Shown one piece after another: positions 23,001 through 33,705 of a stretch of DNA of 64,000 nucleotides; the first letter of the stretch is position 1, and each line of letters opens with the position of its first letter. Both the position numbers and the translations under genes were made by a program. Location of the stretch: NCBI GenBank assembly GCA_950295325.1, contig OX485804.1, forward strand, positions 19,904,001-19,968,000, in the 5' to 3' direction. Source of the stretch: Polytrichum commune. Its lineage: Eukaryota; Streptophyta; Polytrichopsida; Polytrichales; Polytrichaceae. The notes below the pieces were generated by a model. The model was not told the DNA's origin. It did not search any database and worked only from the letters and a program-made list of their open reading frames with translations.

Positions 23001-26000
23001 AATTCCTTCGCCAGCTCCTCTAGATTCATAAGCACAGCAGGCTCTTCAATCTTCCTTTTCTTGGTTGTCACTTTGAAGTTGGGCAACACACTGTTTGTAG
23101 TAGGTGAGGAAAAAGGTTTTGCCTTGGGTCTTGAGTCTTTGGGAATTTCAAAAGCCTCTGGCTCGTTGCACATTTCTGTAGGATAAGGATCCACAGAATA
23201 CCTACCCTCATTGGTAACACCTGAAGAAACCTTCGGATAAGATGTTGTTGATCCGATTTCAATCTCATCCGCAGATGCCGACATTAGACCATTATTCCTT
23301 GAATTCCCTAGATCTAGATCCTCCTGCACAGCCTCAATAAATTTGGAAGTAGCACTTGATACAGCTGCAGATTTCTCAGGCTGGTTCCTTGATGCCTCAA
23401 GCTTTTGTGGTGTTTGCCATCTTGACACACTTCTGATGCTTGCAGACGGGGACCTTGAAGGGCTTGAGTCTCTAGAGCGTTGCTTGAAGGCAAATGGGGG
23501 AAGACTCTTGGCACGTGACACTGCTTCTGCTTCTTCTTCTTCTTCTTCTTCTTCTGCGGACTGCTCCACCACTGAGGTAGCCTTTTTGGCTGCCTCAGCC
23601 GCCACACGCTCCCTCCAAGATAACATCACATTTGCAAAGCTCAGGTCGTCAAGCGGTCCTTTCCTCATTGTAAACTGTTCTGCTGACTCCAAAGAGCGAG
23701 ATCTGGATTTTCTACCACTAGAGAACCCGGGCCGAGGCTCTGAGCTCCTCCCCCTGTTTATCGCACTTTAGTAATGGGAACATAATGCTTGCATTCATAC
23801 GAATTCAGCAGTAGCACTCCACAAACACAGGTCAACAAGTAATTTCATATGAGAGAAATAGGTAAACTCCATAGGTTGGAACCAAATCGTGTAATGGCTC
23901 CTTGTTTGATGGATCCCCTCTCCCATTCTAATGAACAGGATGCTTGCATTCATATGAATTCAGAAGATACGAATTGCATTTGAGAGAAATAAACTCTACA
24001 GGCGGAAATCAAATGATTACGCAGGACTATCGTGTCATCACTGTATGTTGGGTCCCCTATATCATCAAAATGAACATAATGCTTACATACATTTGAATTC
24101 AGCAGCCACACTTGAGTCATTTTCTTTTCTTGATACGGACAACTATCCATATGTGAGGTAAGTGGAGATATGTTACCTGTTCCTTATGTCAGGTGGGTTG
24201 TTTCTCCCAAATCCAGATACAAGTGGTTGAGAAGAACTTGGCCGATCCTCAATCTCTTCTATTGCAGCCTGATGGTTGAAAGGCTTCATCAAGACGATCG
24301 ACGCCTCTTTCGTGTGATCCATTTCAGATGGTGGCACCACTTCTGTAACCTTCACCTTCACCTTCGTGTCCTTCGCCACTATCTTAGGAAAGCCTGAAAA
24401 TTCTTGGCGACTTGGTCGGTGTGGTCTTGTTGAGTTGCTTGAGGTTGTGGTTAGGGGTTTGTTGTTAGGGTTTTTTGCATGTTGCAGGAATTGATGCGCA
24501 GCTGCTTCTTCTCGAGGCAACCTCCTCTGTTCCTTCGACTGTGCAGCAGCAGGAGGAGGAGGAGGCTTTCTTTGAGGAGGATGCAGCAGCCCCTTGAGAT
24601 GCATGGCCTCCAGAATTTGTTTCAAGGATTTATGCTCTTGGATAGCATTTTTGATTCGGAGTTGATGGAGCCTCTGGTCAACTTCAATGTGAGGCAAGTC
24701 TTGTGTGTGCTTTCGGAATGCATTCGGCATGCCTTCCATTTGGTGGTGTTTCGGAGACATAGGTTGCTTGGGAGCACCTTCCATTTGGTGGTATTTCGGA
24801 GACATAGGTAAGTCTTGAGTATGCTTTCGAAATACATTGGGCATCCCTTCCATTTGGTGATGTCTCGGAGACATAGTTAAGTCTTGCGTGTGCTTTCGGA
24901 ATCCATTTGGCATCCCTTCCATCTGGTAATGTTTCGGAGACATAGGTTGCTTGGGAATACGGGGCTGATGCACACTGCGAGCCTCCGCTTGACGTCCTAA
25001 AGAAGAAGAAACAGAAGCAGAAGCAGATGCAGGCCCCTCTTGCTTATGTGCATTTTGTGCATCTCGCGCTCCAGATGGCGGCGGAGGAGAATCCGACCTG
25101 GGGATATCCGACATCGACTTTCCTCTGGATATGCGTTTGGGCCGTGCAGAAGAGTCTGACTCCTGCAATTGCATGCTCTGTCGAAGCTGTGCATCCTGAT
25201 GAAATTGTTCTGCCACTTGCTTCATTTGCAGGGCCACTTCACTCAACCGAAGCTGCTGCTGGTCTGATGCCAATTCTGGTGGAGGGATGGAATTTAAGGA
25301 AATTTTCTGCAAACTCTTCCCCACTGTCCTCGATGTTGAATTTCTTTCTGTAGATGTTGTTGCATCCGAATCTGGAAGCTCAGGGAGCCCCATTAGGCGA
25401 GCTACCACACTGGAGGAGCCTCCTCCTCGCCTTCGAAACTCCCCAGTGGAGCCACTGGTGTCAAAGAAGTTCGTCCGCGGTTGGCTATGTGCTTCCACGG
25501 AGGAAGGTCTGGAGGAATGAAGACTGCTCGCACGCAAATGCTCCCTGCCATCCACAGACATCCGGGGTGTGCTGGATTGGTACTGCCTACTGTCTGCCGA
25601 GACTCTAGAAACAGAGGATGTGCGAGGAGGGTCTCTCTCATCAGCTGAGGCTTGATGTCTAGTCCCATGATCCCTGGATTGCGATTCCCTGTCGACATCC
25701 CTCATCATTTCCTGAAGCTCGTAGTTCGCTCTCGCATCCATCGAATATTGACCTGTATGTGCAGTTTTCGCAGGCTTCTCGAATTCCCAGGTCGGTTCTT
25801 TCTGTGAATCATCCCTAACCCTAATTGTCAAACCTTTAATGTCAACCAAATTCTTAGGGCTCACAGTAATCCTGCTGCCGGATGACCTCGGTGGCAGGTC
25901 CCTGCTATGCACCGATGCATCTTTCTCTCCAGGTGATTGAGGTCTCAGAGTTTCCTTGGGGATTGAGGCAGACGATTGTCTCTTATGATGATGTCCTCCC

Positions 26001-29000
26001 CTGGAATCATCAATATTTCTATCGGAGATCGGAAGTTGTTGTTGTTGGTGTCGCTTGATGTTGTCCCTCGGATCGGTGGCATACCGTTGTTCTTCCCGGA
26101 CGGAAGATTGATACCTGCTACAAACTTCATAATTACTCTCATTCAATCTGCTGTCGTATCTGCTTCCCAGCTCCTCCGCAGCATCCAATGCTTCGGTTGA
26201 GTGTCGTCTACCCTCGTTGCGAATGTTGGCACGAGAATATTGCCCTGGCCAATCTTCCTTCAACTCTTCATCCGAGGATTCATATCTCCGGCGGTTGTTC
26301 GTGTCCACAGAGGAACTGTATCTCTTCCAACCTAATTCCTTCTCACCTGCTGACGGTAGGTGCGATGATCTGCGACCTCCCCTTTCATCACCGGAAGATT
26401 GGTACAGGCGCCAGTCCAATCCACCGGACGAAGATTTGTGCTTATGCCCTCTTGAGGAGGTAGAATTAGGATACCTATACCCTCCCCTCTCCTCACCGGA
26501 AGAATTAACATACCTGTGCCGCTCGTGCATTTCAACAGGAGCTTGGCTTCGGTGACCCCTGTGATTTGCAGACGGTCCAAGCTTGTGATGAGAATCACGG
26601 CCGGTGTGGAGTCGATGGCCAGCTCCTCTTTCATCACCGGAATATTTTTCTGCTGATCTGTGAGATTGTTGTCTCCCTGCAGATACATGTACCTGATGGT
26701 GTGATCTTCTTCCTGCAGCTTCGCTCCTCTCCTCCGAAGAGTAATACCTATGTCCTCCCCTTTCATTACCAGAGGAGCCATGGTGATGCCTACGAGCTGC
26801 AGCCTCCCTCTTCTGAGCAGATGAGTAACTTGGCCTTTCAGGAGGACCTCCTCTTTCCTCTTCGGAAGATTCAAACGATGTTCCATCACTTCCACCATCA
26901 CCTGTAACAAAATGATGCTGCTGCTGTAGATCATCTATCTCAACAGGATATAGGTTCCTGTGGCTCTCTCGCTCCACAGGTACTGGTGAATTGTATTGCG
27001 CTGCCTCATGATATAACCTCCCACTCTCAACTTCATCACCAGATGATTGGTACCTTTGAGACTCATGAATGACATGATTTCTACGACCTTCACTTGAATT
27101 CCAGGAGCGGACTAACTCCTTGCCATCCGAAGGATACTGAGGTCGGCTATCAGCATCCCTACTATCCTCCTCATGCCTGTATTTCTCAGTAGCAGAGGAA
27201 TACCTAAACCCCTCCTTCTCATCCCCTGAAGATTGCAGAGAAGATCGCCCCCCCTCCTGCTTCTGGTACTTAATCTCACTCTCGACATGTTCATCGCCAG
27301 ATGACTGATGATGATGACGCCTGTGCGGCGGATCCTTTCTTGCTGCTACCGCAGCAGATCGCAAATGGGCCTTCTTCTCATCCCCTGAAGATTGGCAAGA
27401 CGATCTGCGCTCCTTCCTATACTTTTCAACATCGACATGTTCATCGCCAGATAACTGATGATGATGGTGTTGATGAAGATGCCTGTGTGCCACATCCTTT
27501 CTTGCAACAGCAAGAGATCGCATGTGAGCCTCCTTTTCATCCCCTGAAGATTGAAAAGAGCGGTCAACCTGTTCTCTCCGAACTTTGTTACCGTCAGCAT
27601 GTTCGTCACCAGAGGATTGGTGTCTGTGGGGATTGTTATCCTTTTTTGTAACAACAGCAGCAGGATATTGCAAGTGTGATACACCTTCCTTCTCATCCCC
27701 GGAAGATTGAACATATGAGCGGCTCTCTTTCCGAAATTGCACATCATCGCGTTCATCACCCGATGACTGAGGATGACGATGATGATTCCTTGTGGCATGA
27801 TCTTTTGATCGTGTGGGAACAACAGAAGAAGATTGTGGCTGATCCTGATCCGAACCAAATTGAGATTCCCTTTTCAGTTGCATGAGCTCCCTGACTCGAG
27901 CATCATCGAACCGGACAGAAGCATCTATGCCATAATAATTCTTCGCCGACTTCTTTGACCGTTCCTTTGGATATACTGCGGCATTTGGCAAAGTTCGAGC
28001 ACCACCACCACCACTGCCACCACCTGCACGAGGTGGTAGCTTCGGAGGACCACCATCTTTGGCAACACTTCGAGTAACAGGTCCGTCCCCCCCGGATCCT
28101 GCACCTCTGGATATTAATGCAGTAGCTTCAGCAGACTTCGGAGTCTCAATTTCTCCCTGAGAAATTCTCTCATTGGAAATTTTCTTAAGTTGCAGCTTCT
28201 GGATTGCTTGTGGTGACCAGGACGTCGAAACAAAATTTGGAGGCTCTGAACTTGCTAATGAACGCTTTGACTGAGGACTCTGTCCCACACTTGATTCAAT
28301 CACTCTTGGAGATTCAACCACTGTTGGACTTGGAGATTCAACCACTCTTGGAGGTGTCGAGGATTTGCCCTGCATGTCATAGGCATCCGCTGAAGAAGAC
28401 CTGCGAGAATCTTTGGATGCTTCTGACCTGGCTTGTCGTTGCTCTGCAGCCTCAGGAGTCACTTTCCTCGCAACCCCATCTTCCTCAACCTGCACATTCA
28501 AACTTGCATATTTCAGTCAGAAAACATCATCGTCGTTCTCTACCGACCACCTGACAGGTACTCTTGGAAACTGCTGAACAGTGGAATTTTGTAATATAGA
28601 AAAGGGTGGCAAGATTCATTGCAAAACAATATATAAATTGCGTGCTACCTGAACCACGTTATAGTCCTGCTAGATGGCTGATGCGATTTACTAAAACATA
28701 GTTGAAAACTTCGGAGGAACAGAGAACTACCATCTTGATTCTCAGATATTTCTGAGGAAGACCGATGTGAGCACATATACTCATCTCCAATCACCTACTA
28801 TTCGAAACTGATGCAGAGAAATGCAAAAGAACCTATTTACTGAAAAATAGCTTAAGACTTTAGGGGAAACAGGCAAAAAAACTACCATTCGAGGTACAGT
28901 TCCTGATGCAAACCAATATGAGCACTTGTACAGAGCTCATCTTTAACCACCTACTATTCAAAACTGCTGAAAATGGGTTGTCATAAGAATAGAAAAAAAT

Positions 29001-30022
29001 ACAGAGAAATGCAAAACGATTTTTTTTTTGGTGCAATCCGAACCACGTCCTAGTCCTCCTATACAGCTGATACACTCTACGAGAACATAGTTGAAGATTT
29101 TGAGGGGAAACTACAATTTTTAGCTACTCCTGATGAAGAACACCGATGTGAGCACTTATACAGACCTCATCTTTAACCACCTACTCTCCAAAACTGCTAA
29201 ATTTGTGTTGTAATTGGAAGAGAAAATTGCGGAGAAGCAAAACAGAATATTTTTTTCGCATGCAACCCAAACCACGTCCTGGTCCTCTTATACAGCTGAT
29301 CTATTCCACTTAAAACATTGAAGAATTTGGGGGAAGCAGGAGCGACTACCATTTTAGTTACTCCTAATGAAGACTGATGTCAGAACTCATATAGAGCTCG
29401 TATCTTTTCAATCACTCTTCAAATTGCTGAAGTTGAGTTGCAATATGAACAGAAAAGGCAAAGTAGCAAAAAGAAAAATAAACTCTTTGCATAGAAATCC
29501 AAACCACATCCTAATCCTCTTCTACAGCTGATACGTTCTACTAAATCCAAATTGAAGAATTTGCTAGACCAGGGAAGCTACTCCTAATGAAGACCGACAA
29601 TCTCAATTGACTACTTGCAGAGTGGGGGAAGTTGATCCAGAAACTCACCAAATAGTAAGCGGGTGCAGCTTTCGTTTCCGATTCCCCTGCAAGATATAAT
29701 CATTTCACAACCAATCTCAGAGTGAGTTTTACCATTTTCTGTGACTAGATTTAAAATGATTTGGCAGGAATGTCGAGTTACTGGGAATCAAAGCCATAAA
29801 TGCTGATAAATGTTAATTCAATATCAAAAGAAATTATGGGTGAAAGGTGCAGAAACACTTTGGGAGCAAAAAGGCACTAGTAACTGAAAGTCAGACCCCA
29901 TAAATTCCATCAAACAGAAAGCACATGTTGGTCAAGGGCCCACCGTTCTTGGCCTTTCTGGGCTCATTCTTCACGTAGAGCCTGGCCTTGTAACGGTCAA
30001 ATATCTGGAAAATGCCCGTCAT
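20011..30022 (-). CDS. TRM/LNG: LONGIFOLIA/TRM1-2-type protein, six exons, 2165 aa
   Basis: Exons by splice-site reading: 30022-29944, 29686-29649, 28489-24177, 23753-22898, 21803-21557 and 20975-20011; GT-AG junctions and phases all close to 6498 nt. TRM/LNG proteins recruit TON1/phosphatase complexes to cortical microtubules and promote longitudinal cell elongation. Motifs occur in the family order: N-terminal TGIFQIFDR (2-10), TPRMSVDGRE (about 1013), SVVARLMGLPELP (1065), LKQILEAMHLKGLL (1328), SIVLMKPF (1436), an Arg/Ser-rich segment (from 1477), PSPVSVL (exon 5) and a DUF4378 domain (about 1922-2092) with RKLIFDSMNEIL (1989) and WLDFGVEIGEVGIQLEGMLF. The extra length lies in exon 3: an SSGDE repeat region (280-780) and a four-copy MSP repeat (1220-1304). 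The tail 2106-2134 is Pro/Ser-rich. The start ATG follows a TGA by six bases, so an upstream coding exon is unlikely but possible. No obvious break is seen. Confidence 0.93.
20107..20188. repeat. hexamer-like minisatellite inside the last TRM exon
   Basis: On the plus strand the tract is built from variants of GGTGAAGGTGAA. On the coding (minus) strand it encodes the Pro-Ser-rich tail segment (PSPLPSPSLSRSPSPSPP) after DUF4378. The reading frame remains open through it and continues for about 30 codons of ordinary sequence, so the tract is an in-frame coding repeat that can vary in length. Confidence 0.7.
24695..24949 (-). repeat. tandem repeat in TRM exon 3 encoding MSPKHHQMEGMP units
   Basis: Four tandem copies are seen at protein residues about 1220-1304. 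Full units run PMSPKHHQMEGMPNAFRKH plus TQDL (24 residues, 72 bp); the third unit is truncated to about 14 residues. The copies are close at both DNA and protein level, indicating a recent expansion. The unit follows a Ser-Pro pattern that could be a phosphorylation site. No known domain matches. Confidence 0.8.
26267..27769 (-). repeat. degenerate SSGDE repeat region of the TRM protein
   Basis: Residues about 280-780 carry nine exact SSGDE motifs, two more SGDE, and some eight variants (SSEEE, SSGNE, SSGEE, SSDEE and similar), separated by 15-60 residues of His-, Arg- and Ser-rich spacer. Each SSGDE offers acidic +3 residues after both serines, matching the casein kinase 2 consensus. The spacing and similar spacers (for example HRHHHHQ.SGDEH) show repeat-unit expansion. 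No such block is present in the Arabidopsis LNG proteins as I recall them. Confidence 0.8.
28645..29640. repeat. tandem repeats of about 230 bp in TRM intron 2
   Basis: The second intron (29,648-28,490) is filled with diverged tandem units marked by ACCACGT(C)CTAGTCCT, ACAGCTGAT, GAAGA..GATGTGAGCAC and CACCTACT blocks. Anchor blocks begin at 28,652, 29,041, 29,271 and 29,503, giving spacings of 230-232 bp for the last two intervals and a longer first interval of 389 bp. The units do not touch the short upstream exon (29,686-29,649) or the acceptor at 28,490. Confidence 0.75.
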
Positions 30023-32104
30023 GGCCCTTCAGAGCTTCTCGGCCTCAAATTCCTTAGTTTCAGCTATGAAGGCTTGTCACAATAAAAGAGTCTCACATCC
30101 GTCCCACCTCTCCAAGACATTGCTAGTGTTTCCAAAATGCTACCGGTGTCACGCAACAATTCTCTTTCAATTTGCACACCTGCAAACACAATGTAAATTA
30201 CCCTAAAATAAGAACATACCTGAAGTATCCTTACAACTCGATGTCCATTTACTTATAAAACTTAAAGTGACGTGAGATAGTCATCATGAGATTTATGCCC
30301 CTATTATATTAAAATTTCCAGTGACATACACAGGTAGAGTGTCAAAATGAGTTCTATCAAAGTGCAAAGCATGGTTTGACCTATATACAAGTAGTATAAC
30401 TAAGAGTGTGACCACACTAAACTCACCCTAGATACCCTGATTCTCAATCTACAAGAACATTAAATACCATCTCAAAGTTCATGGCACGAAAGTCAGGGAT
30501 AACACCGAAATACAATCTGCTGTTAGACAAGAGTCCATCGTATCTGGGTTACAAACCAAGAACATGCACTATTTGGCAGCCCACATCTGACGTCCAGTAA
30601 AATTTACCTTTGATCCTTTTCAGCGATCTCTGATGACTTTTCAAGAGAAACGATTCTTGGTTCAAAAAGTTATAGCCTGCCGAAAAGAACACATCCTCCA
30701 GCATAATTTTGTACCGCAGCAGAACGTAGTGATGCCGCCATAGCTGGTAGCGGCAGCCATCTCTATATTCTTTTTCCTCAGAACATGTCTCTTTACCTAA
30801 TCTCAGTGGAGGCTGCACATTGAACAGTAAGAAAGTGATAATAAGTTGTATGATGGTGATCAGTTTCCTGCCAGTTCTGTTACAAAGATTCACAAATGAT
30901 GGGAAATATTTTTTCCTTCCTGATCCAAGCTTCTTAAATTCTGTTGATTTACAACAATATCAAGAAGCCCCGAAAGCAGACCCTTCAAGTCAGTAATGTA
31001 ATTCCAATTAACTTTTAATTCTTGTTTCCCTGATCTCTCTCTCTCTCTCTCATTTTGGGGTCCCCTCGTGTATTAAAACGTTATTCATTAGCACTAGTTT
31101 CCCTCTCCTATGCCTACAAGATTTAGCAAAAGGACAAAAGGCAAAAAAGGGATCCACGTCATAACAAAATGAAGTATCCATCCGGTCACATGGCTTGTTA
31201 AGTGCAAACTTTTGAATAATTGTACTAGTTTAAAGAAGAATTAAGTCCTCTTTTAGAAGAATTTTATATGTGTCCACACAATATCCTCCACTTCTCAAGC
31301 ACCTACGCTCTTGCTCCCCGTGATTCACACCATTCACACGTACTGAATCAATGAAGGTCATTCACCACAACTCTGTTTATCACACAGAAGCTTCTTGAAG
31401 TGTAGCAGAAAAGACTTAGACTTTGTATCGCACCTTCGATGGTGTCTTTTCCGATTGTAGACAGAACAGGTAGATCTCCGAACCTCCATCCCAAAACTAA
31501 CAGAGCAGACTCCGCAGCTAGTATGCAACTACCCATCTGAACCTAGTTCTAGATTCCACCCAAACAAGAGAACCTTGAATTCGGAAACTCCTGGATCTAG
31601 TTCCGGACTTCAATCCTTGCATTAGAACCTGAGCATTTATGCTCGTGATAAGTACTATCCAACCCTTCTCCTTGTCATCTGCCCATCCCCTACTGGTGCG
31701 AAGTAGATCAGATCGGAAGCCACCGATTCGGCGCGTCCGAATGGCAACCAAAACAAACAAATCGATCTAACCTACTTCTCACTTCTCAGTGTGGAGGTGG
31801 GTGCGTGGGGATGAGGCAAATGGCGGATCCGGAGGAAAGGGGCATCCGCGCGGAGTCTAAGAGGTTACAAGATCATCAGGGACGGAGGTGGGAGCGAGGG
31901 AGCAGAGGGGAGGGAGGCTCCGAAGGCGGCGGCTGCAGCGGCGATCTGGCCTCCGTGGCAGTACCCGCCATTCATTCATTCATTCGCCCCATGTTGTCGC
32001 CCATGGGTCTTGCCATCTTTAGGCAGTTGCGCGATCAAGCGCAAACAAACGCAACCGTGCTCATGATGTCATGATCATCAACCCAGCTTTTACCTTGTGA
32101 TCTT
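30023..32104. promoter_or_regulatory. 5' leader and promoter region of the TRM gene
   Basis: No gene is supported upstream of the TRM start. A (CT) tract at about 31,034-31,051 is a (GA) tract on the gene strand, a common feature of plant leaders and core promoters. A GC-richer block at about 31,790-31,960, with an open but motif-free plus-strand frame, may mark the transcription start area. Length suggests a leader intron, but I could not define one. Confidence 0.4.
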
Positions 32105-32660
32105 GTGCCACAACCAGTGTCCGCGGAGATTTCTGGGCATAATCGGTCCAGATCCTAGGGTTTGAGGTAAATTCTCTAAATTCCTCAAAACTGATCGGTA
32201 ATTCACCTAAAGTCTTCAACTTCAACCGGTCACTTCTCAAACTTAACCGGTTCATCTGTTACTCGCGGTCGCTTCTCCCCATTCAGGGGCCACAACTTTC
32301 TTAAGTTCACTCCATAAATGATAAGTGTCCGGGGGAGATTTCTGGGCATAATCAGTCGAGATCCTAGTGTTTCAAGTCCAACCGGGTACGTGTTGACATT
32401 GTTTGGTTTTCCTTCATTAATTTGAGCTAGATTTCATAAGTTCTTCTAAAATGATGGGTAATTCTTCTTAAGTCTTGAACTTCAACCGGGTATACAAATG
32501 GAGTGGTTGGCGGTTTGATTCCTAGTCATGAAATCTTCTCTCTACTTGATGGAAAAGGTAGCCATGTGGCCATGCGCATCCTATGTTCCAGAAAAGAAGA
32601 GGAACTTCAACCGGATATTTCTCAAACTCAACCAGTTCATCTATACAACTAGCAGCCCAT
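32105..32660. repeat. two arm copies related to the long-TIR element
   Basis: Two consecutive copies (about 32,115-32,290 and 32,328-32,660) repeat the blocks seen in the right arm of the 12,304-13,488 element in the same orientation: GGAGATTTCTGGGCATAATC, GATCCTAG, AACTTCAACCGG, CTCAAACT.AACC.GTTCATC and (first copy) a CTTCTCCCC end. They are tandem arms without a matching opposite arm, so probably a truncated or rearranged insertion. Confidence 0.6.
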
Positions 32661-33200
32661 ATATGGTTACTTTTTTTTTAAACTTGCCCACAACTCCTAG
32701 GATATGAATCACGCGATTAGAACGAGATGCTTACTAAATCGAGGCATAGCCACTTCCCTCGTAATTTTTGGGAGCTCATATGAAACCCTGATTCTTTATC
32801 AAAGTGAATACTTATGCTCATTAACTGGTCATATAGGTCCCCCTCCCGATTATGTTGGTTATTGAACATAAATTGATTACCATATTTTCAGCATACAATC
32901 AGGTTGCGTTATTATATCCATTCTTATATCCACATTTAAGCACATATCACTCAAATATTTCTTGTGTCCAGATCATTGTTGTGTTTGAAATTAGGCATAT
33001 CTATCTACTTAACCTCAGGCGCAACTTTCTCTCCCCTTCAATGATAGTGTTTCAGGATACACTTCCTACTCTCTTGCACTGTGGGAGTGACCATATAATT
33101 TGGGTTAAATTATTAAGCGGAAAGTTGAGGGTTCACGTACCTCTGGGCTTCCAATCTGCAATCTTGGGGCAGTTAAGGTAGATGGGTCTTACATGGTAAC
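32661..33200. other. gene-free AT-rich DNA
   Basis: I see no conserved coding segment or repeat boundary. The plus-strand frame 32,852-33,181 has no recognisable motif. Confidence 0.35.
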
Positions 33201-33203
33201 TTA

Positions 33204-33702
33204 GGGCCGCTTCACATTATGCATGTCCAAGTCGAGAGGCCGTGGGATTGACAAGCCAAACCTTGTTGAGAGTCCAAAGAAATGGGCTGAAAATAATCAA
33301 TAAAATATAGGAATTGGAGTCTTCAGCCGGGCATAGTGTGAAGCCTCCAAAGGCCAAGCCCAAAGGAAGAAGGAAGAAGGAGCATCCCACTTTATTCCTC
33401 ACCTAAAACAATCCCTCCAGTCTAACGGCCAAGATCTTGTTAGGTTTTTATTTTTTAATGAAAAAAAATCAACGCCCTCTCAATCATAGTTTGGGTTTCC
33501 ATTCTTGTCCGGTCCAAACTTCCTTCGAGAGTCCATCACCTTGGTCAAAAGGTACTACCATGTAGGCATTTTAAATTGCGACGGCCTTTGGACTTTGACC
33601 TCTAGTGTGAAGGATCGAGAAGCCGAATTCTTGGTTTCTTGCAAAATCTAATTGGTGGAAATCCACGGCCTCTCGACCTTTGGCCATAGTGTGAAGCGGC
33701 CC
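33204..33702. mobile_element. PIF/Harbinger-type MITE, TTA target duplication
   Basis: The ends are inverted repeats of about 45 bp: GGGCCGCTTCACATTATG at left and GGGCCGCTTCACACTATG at right in reverse, both continuing to GTCGAGAGGCCGTGG. TTA flanks both sides (33,201-33,203 and 33,703-33,705). Length is 499 bp. Internal pieces repeat the GTGTGAAG and AGGCC motifs, so the element may itself be compound. There is no coding capacity. Confidence 0.8.
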
Positions 33703-33705
33703 TTA

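Noticed and set aside
25027-26934. Long open frames opposite or out of frame with TRM exon 3
   Set aside because: They are shadows of the real exon, created by its high GC and repeat content; none has a recognisable domain.
28491-28501. In-frame start at the beginning of TRM exon 3
   Set aside because: The frame begins with TTG in intron sequence; the acceptor TGCAG at 28,490 and two upstream exons with matching phase and the N-terminal TRM motif show the real start is at 30,022.
31805-32074. 89-codon Gly/Arg-rich plus-strand frame
   Set aside because: GC-rich composition near the putative TRM transcription start explains it; no motif and no partner exons.
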